A program made the position numbers and the translations under genes. From Adiantum capillus-veneris (lineage: Eukaryota; Streptophyta; Polypodiopsida; Polypodiales; Pteridaceae): DNA of 64,000 nt. The DNA is taken from contig CM043956.1 of the NCBI GenBank assembly GCA_014529385.2, forward strand, positions 91,404,721-91,468,720, in the 5' to 3' direction. Shown here in pieces: positions 54,421-64,000 of the stretch (its first letter is position 1; the number at the start of each line of letters is the position of its first letter). The notes beneath the pieces were generated by a model. It had not been told where the DNA came from. It made no database searches and saw only the letters and a program-made list of their open reading frames with translations.

Positions 54421-55903
54421 CTACTAGTGACGTCGTGTGCAAAGTGTCCTCCGCACATATCATCATGACAAGCTTTTAAAATCTCTTCAATTTCACTCTT
54501 CAAAGGAACTCTCCTAAGCACACCATCCTTACCAAGACAATACAAGTCATCATTTACTATGCGATACCTGGTAGCCTTCCTAGCTAACCATCGCCTTTCC
54601 CCTGCATTCAAGTGTTTAGGAGCCTCTCCTTGCTCCAGAATGTGCATAATATCTTCCAAGTCCTCCTTGCCTTGCTGAAGTGGAAGTTTGATGGCCACTG
54701 CTCCCACTATTGACTCATTTAACTTTGATGATGCTAGGTGGTCTGCATCCTTGTTCTGGTCTCTTGGCACATGATGTACTTGTGCCTCCCTAAATCTCCT
54801 CATAAGAGCTTTTGCTTCTCTCATTTTAGTAGAGAGACGGGCATTTTTGCAAGCCCATGTACCTTGCATTTGCCTTACCAAAAGCATGGAGTCACCAAAA
54901 GCGTTTAATCTCTTAATTGAATTATCGAGGCACCAACAAAGGCCATGAATTAGAGCATGATATTCTGCTTCATTGTTGGAGTGGACATCTTCTAGAGTGA
55001 TCCCTTCACCATGGATCCTCTCTCCCAATGGGGATAAGACCACGATGCCTGCAGCTGCCTTATCCTTGCTTCTCTTGTATGCTCCATCAAAGTAGAGGCT
55101 ATAAGCATTGACCAAAGCCTCTAGAGCTGGAGGTGGTGGAAGTTCCTTTCTCTTCAAATGGAAAACTTTTTCATAGCACTTGTTTGTTAAAATGTCGGCT
55201 AAGCATGCTCGAGTTGTTCTTTCAGCCTGTATTGTATAATCAAACTCTTGAAATCGCACCACCCACTTTGCTATTTTGTCAGAGATTTCCATATGTTGTA
55301 GTGCATAGGGAAACATATCCTCCACAGTGATAATTACAAACCTCTTCGGAAGCAAGTATGGCCGAAATTTGGTTACCGCAAACATGAGAGCTAACACTAG
55401 CTGTTCCATCAGGGTGTAGGCCTTCTCTGTGTTTTCCATGAGGCGGCTAGCAAAATACACAGGCCTCATAAAGGAGGTTTTTGGATCTTTTTGTAGGAGG
55501 GCAGCACCAATGGCTTCTTCTCCCACACTAGGGTTTACAAAGAATGTTTCTTCCCAACAAGGTTGGAGGATTACAGGGAGTGACCCTAACATTTTTTTAA
55601 TCTCTCTAAAATGCCCTTCACTTTCTTCACTCCAAACAAGCGTCTCTTGACGAGTCAGCTGTTGTAGAGGAAATATCACTTGGGAGAGTAAGTGTATGAA
55701 TCTACTCAAATATCTTAGCTTTTGCAAGAAGGAGATTAATTGTTTGATGGAAGTTGGGGAAGGTAGATTTAGCAATGTTTCTATCTTTTCAGGATCTACC
55801 TCGATTCCATCAATGGACACTACATGCCCTAATAGTGTAACCTTGCTTTCCCCAATGTGACATTTGTCCTTGTTTAGTTGTCCACCCAGCTTAGCTAAAC
55901 GAG
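54408..55903 (-). pseudogene. Tat3 RT end, degenerate RNase H and second RNase H
   Basis: Open from 55820. After the RT connection (FLQKLRYLSRFIHLLS) comes a Ty3-type RNase H that has lost acidic residues (FFVNPSVGEEAIGAAL, CLADILTNK). Next is a second RNase H with all four expected motifs: YFDGAYK, NNEAEYHAL, FGDSMLLV, NKDADHLA. The integrase zinc domain begins at the end. It is shifted from upstream RT by a one-base deletion near 55903. Confidence 0.92.
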
Positions 55904-58168
55904 TAATCCTTCATCAATCTTGCCGAGATGCATACTTTTGGAGCTGTAAATACAAAAGTCATCTATGAAAACCCTTATGGACTTACCAAAGTAAGGTTGG
56001 AAGACCATGTTCATGAATCGTTGAAAGGTGGCTGGAGCATTGGTGAGACCAAAAGGCATGACTCGAAATGCAAAACATCCCCATGGTGTGATGAAAGTAG
56101 TCTTTTTATGGTCCTCCTCTGCAATGCGTATTTGAAAGTAGCCAGAGTAGCCATCACACACTGTGTATCTCTCATGGCCTGCTACTTCATTTAGAATCTC
56201 ATCTTGAAATGGGAGAGGGAAGTGGTCCCTCTTTGTTGCAGCATTTAGTGGCTTGTAATCCACGCACACTCGCCATTTACCATTCTTCTTTGGCCTCACC
56301 ACTACTGGGGAGACCCATTCTGAATCTTCTACTGGGTATATGAATCCTGCTTCTAAGAGTCTCTTCACCTTAGACAACAGTGTATTTTGTTGCACAACCC
56401 CTAATCTTCTTAGTTTTTGTACTACTGGCTTGCTCCCTTCTTTTAGATGGATATGATGCTTCACTGCAGTGACACCTGTAATGTGAGTGTAATCAGAAAT
56501 AAACAATGATGCATGCTTCTTGAGAACATTTACATAACCCTCCTTTTCTTCTTCCTTTATATCCTTGGATAACATCTCCTCTAGGCTGGCATCCCACACA
56601 TTCTCCATTTGGATCCTTGGGTTGTCTTCTGATGAGGTAGTTTCCTTTATGGTGACGCCCATGACTTCGAGAGTGCTATCACTCTCTTCACTTGAACTCT
56701 CTTCCTCGTCCATGGATGAGGAGCATCCACTTGAGCTCCACTCATCAGCTGACGTCTCTAGTTCAAGGTTCTCTTGTCGCCCATTCTTTAGGTTATAAAC
56801 CACCTTCCGACTATGGCCACCCATGCAAGGCCTCAACTCCAAGTCTCCTGTTGCCCAATCTTGCCTAGCTCCTATACGGATGAGCCAAGGTCGTCCTAAA
56901 ATAAGGGGGTATCCTTCTCCCTTTACTGGCATCACATAAGCATCAACCTCTGTAGTGATTCCAAAAACAGAAACTCTCAAAGCTTTCACTACACCCACAC
57001 AAGTGACAGAGACATTATTGGCCATTTTTGCCCTAAAGTTTGATGATTCCATTACCTCTAAACCCAATTGATGCATTAGCTTTTCTGTCATGACACAAAC
57101 CTCTGCTCCACTGTCAATGTAAGTTTTTGGAATCCGTTGTCCCTTGATTTGAGCCTCCACCAAAGGCACTATATCCTTGAGACCATATGCTTTGATTACA
57201 CTTACTAGCTTACTTCGCTTTGCCCTCGTGCTCACCATTTTTGACCATTGTCGTCGAAGCTTTGGGGAGATATGAAGTAGTTGTGGCCAAGTAATCTTTG
57301 GTCCTTGAGAACTCACATCAGCTGTCAAGTCATAAGGTTGTGTCCGAGATCCCATAGGGAAATCAGAGATGTCAATTTGAGACCTAGTACGGGTCTTTCT
57401 CTTCTTGGCTTCATCTTTAGTTGCCCGAGATGTACTTGCTTCATTGCTTTCATCCTTGCTTGTTTCTTTACCTACTTCATCTTGGACACGCACACGTTTG
57501 ATAGGCATTGTAGCCACTTCCTCTATCTTCATCTTCCCTTTAGCTATTTCTTCCTGGTTGCTTCTGCCCTTGAGGACCTCCTCCATCCTTATGATGCTCA
57601 CATTTGGTTGAGTAGCAGGGGCTTGAGCTTGAGCACAAGGTGGCTGCAAAATTTGAGGTTGCGGTTGCTCTTGTGCTTGAGCTCTAGCACGGGGTGGACT
57701 TACTTGTTGTCGAGGACCTCTGACAGGGTAGTCATATCTTCTGGGATGAGGGCAATTATACATGCCGTGGCCAATTTCCCCACAATTGTAACACAACATT
57801 TCCCTTGCTTGACGTCGCATTGGTGGCCGATTCCCACCATTTCCCTCAATAGGCCTTCTTGCACCCTGCACAAGATTTACTCTCAACCCCTCTAGCTGGT
57901 TTGTGAGATTGTTTATTTGTTGGAGCATATCTTCTTGTTGACCTCTATTGAGGTCTGGTGCATTAGGCACATTTGGAGGTATGTGAGAAGCTTCCATAGT
58001 TGTGATATTGCCTCCCAAAGCTAGCTGGCTAGCTTGGGCTTGATAGAGAATATTTCTATTCTTTTCCCTAGCAATTCTTAAGGCATCTTCAAAAGCATTT
58101 GGAAATTTGCTATTTACCTTCTCCCTTAGCAAGGGGTACAAACCTGAGATAGATCCTTTTGGAGGCAA
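55895..58168 (-). pseudogene. Tat3 gag C-terminus, protease and RT
   Basis: 757 open codons. The gag tail (FPNAFEDALRIAREK), a CCHC knuckle at residues 126-139 (CYNCGEIGHGMYNC), a basic linker, the protease motif YIDSGAEVCVM at about 350 and LILGRPWLI follow in order. An acidic Ser-rich linker comes next, then RT with [23 protein letters not shown] and the catalytic VFIDDFCIYSS near 735. Protease and RT core look intact. The frame is broken on both sides by single-base deletions. Confidence 0.93.
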
Positions 58169-58407
58169 TTGGGAGCTCGCTCACCAGGGTTTAGTGATTC
58201 TGACCATTGCCCCCAAAGTTTCAGAAAACCTTCCTCATAGGTTGCATAACCATGAGGGTCAACTTGATGAAGGGACAGAAGCCGTTGCCAAGCTCTCAAT
58301 TTCAATGCTTCGTCATCCCTCCCGGAGACAAGGAAATCCATCTCCAAGTTATCCAAAAAATCCCCAGCATTTTCCCCACTACGCTAAAAAAAATTTGGGA
58401 AAGCCAT
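58126..58407 (-). pseudogene. Tat3 gag N-terminus, deleted and interrupted
   Basis: The ATG at 58407 gives MAFPNFF, then a stop near 58386 in a T8 run. The same frame continues FLDNLEMDFLVSGRDDEA. Compared with Tat1, about 45 codons (the capsid core from LRA to WRQLLEL) are missing in frame near 58285. A one-base deletion near 58140 shifts the frame into the 757-codon frame. Confidence 0.88.
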
Positions 58408-58430
58408 CATAAAAGTGGGTTGCCTTCCTC

Positions 58431-58643
58431 TCAATACAGCACAAAGATGAAAACGTCTAGGCCCAAATCATATCTTATTAAGGGTAGAATAAATGGATTG
58501 ATAGATGCATTAATCTCAGCTAGACAATGAGGGCCTAGTAAGTCCCTTATGATGTTTTGGAACCTAAGCTTTGTGCTAGCTATTATATGCACAGTTTGTC
58601 TAGCAAGAGGTTGGAAAGGTCCATATAAATCCCTATGATTCAT
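58431..58643 (-). CDS. Tat3 leader ORF C, 70 codons
   Basis: Intact. MNHRDLYGPFQPLARQ...STKLRFQNIIRDLLGP...AEINASINPFILPLIRY, ending FIFVLY. Homologous to Tat2 41339-41550 and paralogous to ORF B immediately upstream (10-base gap). The gag ATG lies 24 bases after its end. Confidence 0.7.
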   Translation of the reverse strand: MNHRDLYGPFQPLARQTVHIIASTKLRFQNIIRDLLGPHCLAEINASINPFILPLIRYDLGLDVFIFVLY

Positions 58644-58652
58644 GGAGTATGC

Positions 58653-58862
58653 TTAAAGCAAGATGAAGATGTGAACATCAAAAGATACATTATACTCCAA
58701 AATAGGAAATATTATAGGGTCAGGGGACAGCAATATCTCTCTCAACCTCTCAGCTCCAAAATAGAAGACCAATCTTTGTTGGAAAAAAATCTTTCTATCA
58801 ATGCGCACATTCACCCTAATATTCTGAACTGATTGAAAGTTGTAGAAAATGGGATTATTCAT
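58653..58862 (-). CDS. Tat3 leader ORF B, 69 codons
   Basis: Intact. RKIFFQQRLVFYFGAERLREILLSPDP, ending SFDVHIFILL. It aligns without gaps in the core with the Tat1 and Tat2 copies. In Tat3 the order is B then C; in Tat2 it is C then B. Confidence 0.7.
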   Translation of the reverse strand: MNNPIFYNFQSVQNIRVNVRIDRKIFFQQRLVFYFGAERLREILLSPDPIIFPILEYNVSFDVHIFILL

Positions 58863-58895
58863 TGGTGCATTAATTACAAACTTCCATGAAGCACT

Positions 58896-59399
58896 TCATT
58901 GAAGTTGAGCTCTCTTGGATCCCACCATTTGAGAGATGCGAAGAATTTGCTCACCAGTGATTAGCCTAGCTTTGGTGTGACCATCTTCAGCTTTGTAGAG
59001 TTCATAGGGTTCGATGGCTACCCTCTCAACCACCTTGAGCCTTCTTGCTAGTAGTAGTTGGAGTGCATCACCATATGTAGCCTCTTGCCAATACCGCACC
59101 CCATTGATGTGTAGCTCCCCCTCCAAAAACTTGTTAATACCCGAGTTTGAGAGTGCTTTCACCACCTGAAGTCGAGGCTTCAAAGGAAGTGTCTTCACAC
59201 TAGCCACAAAGCACTCAACACAATTTTTTGACCTAGGGACTTGATGACTACAATATTTTCCTTGAAGCAAAGAAGGGTGTGTGTAGTTAACTCTCTTTAC
59301 CCGCATACGTGTCGTTTGTCGATAAAGACGCTTCTTTTCTCGAGCTTCTTGGGGAGACCATAGTGGAAGTCTCGGAGAATTTGATGGATCTTCCTTCAT
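58896..59399 (-). CDS. Tat3 leader ORF A, 167 codons
   Basis: Intact, ATG at 59399, 29 bases after the primer site. Basic N-terminus (EAREKKRLYRQTTRMRVKRV), CVECF, VKTLP, LHINGVRYW and QLLLARRLKVVERVAI, ending GSKRAQLQ. Homologous to Tat1 12733-13266. The CxxC pair is the only candidate binding site. An ORF between PBS and gag is known in Ogre-type Tat relatives; whether this one is related needs a search. Confidence 0.65.
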   Translation of the reverse strand: MKEDPSNSPRLPLWSPQEAREKKRLYRQTTRMRVKRVNYTHPSLLQGKYCSHQVPRSKNCVECFVASVKTLPLKPRLQVVKALSNSGINKFLEGELHINGVRYWQEATYGDALQLLLARRLKVVERVAIEPYELYKAEDGHTKARLITGEQILRISQMVGSKRAQLQ

Positions 59400-59427
59400 A
59401 GGATTGATAGAGCGCTGCTTGAGAACT

Positions 59428-59444
59428 CCTCAGTGGGGGCACCA
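59428..59444 (-). other. Tat3 primer-binding site
   Basis: The minus strand reads TGGTGCCCCCACTGAGG shortly after the 5' LTR. Confidence 0.75.
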
Positions 59445-59449
59445 ATTTA

Positions 59450-59573
59450 TGACGAAGGAAATTTGGAATGGCGGCCTCTACACCAAAACAAACTCCATTG
59501 CGCCACAAGGGAAATGAGATGAGGGCACCACCTAGTCTTGGAAGCGTGGACTAGGACCGCTACACAAAGCGAG

Positions 59574-59628
<55 letters not shown>

Positions 59629-60906
59629 ACTATGAATGAAGCATTAACCGTAGTGTGTGTACAAGGAATGGATGACTTCAAACACTCCCAACACAAATAG
59701 CATATAGATTACCAAACAATCACTCAAGGATTAGCCAAGATCACATCAAGCACTCTCACACGCATATAAAACATTTCTCTTAATTAACATAAGTAAGAGG
59801 AGGAGAGGTTACTAGCATGAAACAATTTGCACTCTAGGATGTGCAAGAATAGAGTGAATGAATGAGCTTATGGGCTCATGGTGAGTGATACAAAGGCTCA
59901 ATGGGGCTGAGGGAGGCTTGAAATTACAAAGGGGAAGGCCTCTTTATATAGGAAAGAGAGTGATTAGGAGTGAGGTTAAGATCCAAGTGTAATTTGTACA
60001 AATGAAGCTTGATTAGGGACATTCAACCAATGAAGAAGCTCCTTCCAAGTGATTTGTTGACCAATTAGCTCCATCATCACTTGTGTTGTCTTCACTCCTT
60101 CCTCCATAGCTTGAGTCCAAGAGCTTCCTTATTTTAAAATGTAAAGAATCTACATAAAATCAATACATATCTAGTAATAATAGAAAGGGGTTGAATGAGA
60201 ACTTATGAATTACAACAAGATTAAGCATGACTTGAGAGGTGATTAGAAGAGGAACTTTGATGGGTTTTTGAGCTTGAGAGAGAGGAGGAAGGAGAGGAGG
60301 GTGAGAAGACTAATGGCTGATTTTAGAGAAGGTCTCAATGTGGAAAAGGAAGGGTGTGTGTGTGTAAAGGTAGAGGGGGTGGTCTCCACCACAGTTGAAA
60401 AACTGGCGTCCACCATTTTGGCCATATCTCCTAGACCGTAGATGCAAAAATTATAAAAAAAAATATGGCCAGAATCTCCAGCTCATCAGCTACAACTTTG
60501 ATGAAGACAACTTTTCTTGGATCGGAGTGGAAGTATTTTTTAAAAATTCAGCAAAATCATGTGTCTGGTTTCTTCCTTTACCAAGTCTTCCACTTGGGTC
60601 CCATTTGTTTGAATCATCATATGGCTCCAAAGCCATGATGATATGAGCCACTCATGACCCTTGAATCATGGGTGCATGGCTGTACAACCACATCATATCT
60701 TTTCTTTTCACATTTACATATTTTCCCTTCCCTTTACCACTAGGTTCTCCCTCTACCTTTCACCTCCGGTGAACTAGTCAAGAAAAAATCTTTTTTTTTA
60801 TATTTTTCCAAGAGGTTGTTCTCACTCTTTCTTTTATTGTAAACCTCTAGAAGCAAGGAAAACCAACAAAATATGATAAACAAAAATTTGTGATAGGCTC
60901 GGATCA
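59450..60906 (-). mobile_element. Tat3 5' LTR
   Basis: 1457 bases, near-identical to 51897-53345. The GA run is 8 bases longer. Single changes are seen near 59666, 59717, 60799 and 60882. TATA box at 59942-59951 on the minus strand. Confidence 0.95.
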
Positions 60907-61141
60907 ACGACAAGAAGCGCCCTCCCCCTTGTTGGGTCTCACGCTGCAGCGCTCAGTGGCCATGGCTCACCACCACTATTTATGCCGCCTTCTTGCTTTG
61001 AACCTACCACCAATACCTATCCTTGCCCCATCACATTGTTATGCAACGACCCTATTCCTTCATTTTGTATTTTCTATGAGCTGGTACCCCCTACTTTGTG
61101 CACCAAAAAAAGGGGGAGAGAGAGAGAGGGAGAGGGAGAGG

Positions 61142-61202
<61 letters not shown>

Positions 61203-62165
61203 GCATCTCGCTTGCTCTGATTCTTTTAGATCTTGATCAATATTCTGGCTCATGGTGTGTTGTCATCAACATAAGGTTTCGTTCTCTCGAAGTCGCAATG
61301 CAAGAAACATGCTTTTACATTGCATTTTTGAACAGGGGAAGATAGAATTTCACTGCATGCATGTTTTAAGACTTCAATTCAAAACGTTCATGTTTTGTTT
61401 GTATATTTGTTTTGAATGTGGGATCTTTTTTTGTTCCCCACCTATTTTCTTTCACAAAATGGGCATCACCTAACTGGCAAAAGTAGCCATGTGACAATAG
61501 TACCAGTATGCGAGTGAGGTGTGTCTTGCTAGCAAAGGCATGTCTGTGCTCAAATATCAATAAATCTCTAATGCCTTGCAACCAGGGCTAACCAGGGCTA
61601 GAAGTGTTGGAGGGGACCCGCAAAATTACTATGTAGCTGCTTTTTCCCAGCTAGCTACCCATTAGCCATCATGTCCGCAACGACGACTTTGTTTTTACGC
61701 TCTCTCAAACCAGCATGTAATGTGTTGGGGTCTTTCTATGTGGCCACTTGCTAGACCCCAACTTTTCCTAGTACACGTTGTTATCCCTATTATACGATTG
61801 TATAAATGCAACCCTAGTGTGGGCTTAGGCACAAATTCCTAACATGTGGAAGTGGCGCAACATTTACCGATGAATTTTCCAGTGAAGTCCCGCCTAATGT
61901 AATTGCACTCCTTTGGAGACAAAATCAAGATTCAAACACTTGCCCCATTTGGATCTCATATTTGCATTCATCACCATTTTCCTAGCCATATAGACCCCCA
62001 ACTCTCGTCAGATTCGGCCAAAGTCCAAAACAATTTCGCACAAAGGGCCTCACTATGAATGGAAGGGTTTACAATTCCCAAACTTCCATGCTTCTTAGGC
62101 TTGGCCACGGCCTACCATTTACACCATTACCACGACCTACTTCTAGTTACTATGTTTATCTAGAG
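60907..62165. other. Unassigned intergenic sequence with (GA)n tract
   Basis: Continues the target DNA interrupted by Tat3. A GA microsatellite lies at about 61112-61200. No coding, RNA gene or LTR signal recognised. Confidence 0.5.
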
Positions 62166-62169
62166 GAAC

Positions 62170-62545
62170 TCCTTGATGGGATTGAGGAAAGCCTCCCAAT
62201 TTCTCTGAGATAATTGGAGGGAAGGCAAGACAAAGGCAATGTATGGTAGCGAGAAGGTGTTGATGAGTCTTTCCCAACAATGAAACACAAGCATAATAAA
62301 TTCCCATCTTTTCATCTTGTGTTTAAGCCTGCCCTGGAATCAATCAAAATCTTGTTTGAAGGGTGTCCCCTCCCCATAAGAACTCCCAAATGCCTGAGAA
62401 TATTGCCCCTCTTAACAATCTCTCCAGCCCACCTAGCATAGGAAAAATTGTCCTCTTCAGAGAGAGAGAGATCAATCTCGACTTCTCAATACTACATTGG
62501 GAACCATATGCTATTGCAAAATTAAGAGAGGATCCCATCCCAGCC
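62170..62545 (-). pseudogene. Probable LINE-like reverse transcriptase remnant
   Basis: The minus strand, in two frames, resembles the post-RT part of plant L1-type ORF2: RGAIFSGIW..LWGG, then FQGRLKHKMKRWEF, FSLPYIAFVLP and NWEAFLNPIKEFL followed by a stop where LW is typical. Frameshifted and short. Assignment is by pattern only. Confidence 0.4.
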
Positions 62546-63407
62546 TGGCACTTTTTCCTTGCCCATCTTCTTTAACGTGGACCAACGTTCTTCTAGTGTA
62601 AATGCTCTCTTCAAGAATCCTACTCTACCTTTTTCCACCAACCTTAGTGTTACTTCAAATAATTAGATTTGGCCTCTATGATTGTGGGTGAGGAAAAATC
62701 CTCCTTCCCGATAATTTTGCTAAGATGACCAAGCATCAACAGAGCCTTCTAGTCTGGGTTGGTGATCTTATGTCTCATCTAAATGAAACAGGCAAGCCAA
62801 GAATTAACGCAATAACAAAATTTGGGTATATTATAACTTCAAAAGAATAAATGACTAAGTAGAAGCATTGGACTATGTGTGGGATCAATCATTCGACCCA
62901 TCCACTTCCACCCCTACTATGGACAAAAAGAATTTCACTTCGTTATTAGGAGCGAGCGAAAACACCTCCAACTTACTTGAGCCAGACGAGGTCGATTTGC
63001 CTCCCTTCATGAACCCTAGCTCTCAAAGAATTCCCACTATTTTTCTTACCATAGTTGAACCATTATTAGATGTTTTATCCAGTTGCCAAACTGACTTGGA
63101 TGTGCACAATCTATGAGAGGGTCTTTAGGTTAGTTTGAGTGCTTGATGCATTACCATTATTGTGAGGATAGAATTCTCCTCGATCAGTCCACCAAAGCAT
63201 TTTCTTTTTAGATGTATAGTTTGTCCACTCTTGGGTGACCTATCTTTTTACCAAGTAGCTTGAATAGGTGCTGCTCTTGAGGGGGTTTGAATTGGTGTGA
63301 TTTCTAGGTAAACTACCCGTATTGCTTGAAGAAACTGCTTTGCTTAAGGACTTACCTCTATTGTTGGTATAGATTCCTTCTTGTTCACTCCCTCTTCACT
63401 CCACTGT
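62546..63407. other. Unassigned intergenic sequence
   Basis: A plus-strand frame at 62868-63116 (82 codons, MDYVWDQSFDPSTSTPTMDK) is open but matches nothing I recognise. No other feature seen. Confidence 0.4.
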
Positions 63408-64000
63408 TGTCATAAAATCTAATATCTAACCAACCCAACTGATTTTCTCATATTACACTGATCACTTAAAGTGGGAGAATAATCGGGACCAAGGGTTAAC
63501 ATATAGACATGTGCTTATAGATCTATCTCAACACAAGAACAATGGTAAAGGGGCCCAAATGAGAGATGGTCTATCAAAAATCAAGGCTAACCAATGGAGC
63601 ATAAGACCTTAGGGTTAGTTTCATTGAAGACCTCCAATAATGAGTGTAAAAGTCCTTTTACCTTAGGTAAGTTGGGGTTGAGCTTGAGGTGGGAAACCTG
63701 GCCCAGGCTTAAGGTGCTTGAGGTGCTTGCGTGCTTGATGACTAAGGTGCTTGAGGTGCCTGATGCTTGAGGTGCTTGTCATGCTTGTGGTGTTGGGGCT
63801 ATACATGAGGTGAGAAACCAGCCCAAGCTTGAGGGGCTTAAGGGCCAAGCTTGTGGTGAGAACTAGGCCCAAGGTGGAGTGGCTTGAGGTGTGCAAAAGT
63901 CAATGCCAATCCCTACAAGGAGGGGGCGATCCCTACATGAGGGGGGATGAGAGAGAACACACACACACACACTCACACAAGGCGTGCCTAGTGCAAAGAA
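63408..64000 (+). mobile_element. Start of another chromovirus LTR, cut by the window end
   Basis: TGTCATAAAATCTAATATCT at 63409 matches the A and B LTR starts and continues through the minisatellite (about 63690-63860) and a CA run at the end. No purine tract precedes it, so it is a 5' LTR or a solo LTR rather than a 3' LTR. Confidence 0.88.

Larger units (their letters stand above)
51897..60906 (-). mobile_element. Tat3: Tat-lineage Ty3/gypsy element with leader ORFs A, B, C
   Basis: LTRs 51897-53345 and 59450-60906 differ at about five positions plus microsatellite length. A four-base flank acga occurs on both sides (51893-51896, 60907-60910). Order on the minus strand: PBS, ORF A, ORF B, ORF C, gag, protease, RT, degenerate RNase H, second RNase H, integrase. 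A recent insertion by LTR similarity, but gag and pol carry several stops, one-base shifts and an in-frame gag deletion. Confidence 0.93.

Overview
The window is intergenic DNA from a large, repeat-rich land-plant genome. It contains no intact host gene that I can recognise. The plant assignment rests on three element types seen here: Ty3/gypsy chromoviruses with an integrase chromodomain, Tat-lineage Ty3/gypsy elements with a second RNase H, and Ty1/copia, plus tRNA-iMet type primer sites. I cannot name the species. Nearly all of the 64 kb is nested LTR retrotransposons, and most coding regions are broken.

Layout from outside in. (1) 1-2272: a Tat-like LTR running off the left edge, truncating a copia RNase H. 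(2) A minus-strand Ty1/copia element split into 2273-3867 (integrase end, RT) and 48302-50767 (integrase core, protease, gag, 5' LTR). (3) Between these copia halves lies one 44-kb insertion, Tat1 (3868-48301, plus strand). It has near-matching target duplications, and its removal puts the copia integrase back in frame. Tat1 itself carries a non-coding LTR element (5709-11445, TSD tgagc) in its 5' LTR and a chromovirus, Chr1 (15092-23991, TSD caaca, minus strand), in its protease. It also carries a chromovirus complex at 27825-48147 just after its integrase.

The 27825-48147 complex has four parts: chromovirus A (5' half, plus strand); a minus-strand chromovirus fragment in A's gag (30427-36059); the 5' half of a second Tat element, Tat2, in A's RNase H (38541-43447); and the 3' half of chromovirus B, joined to Tat2 gag inside a coding region. 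On the right are a short degraded region (50768-51896), a complete Tat3 element (51897-60906, minus, near-identical LTRs), a decayed LINE-like stretch near 62.2-62.5 kb, and the start of another chromovirus LTR at 63408.

The most interesting biology is in the Tat elements. Between primer site and gag they carry a variable set of small conserved ORFs: ORF A (about 170 codons), paralogous ~70-codon ORFs B and C, and in Tat2 a paralogous pair D and D' with an F-box-like N-terminus. The chromoviruses show an arginine/serine-rich Gag N-terminus, a leader hairpin with compensatory changes between copies, a palindrome next to the polypurine tract, and ATTGG/CCAAT pairs at a fixed ~21-22 bp spacing in U3. 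Positions were read by eye, so boundaries may be off by a few bases.
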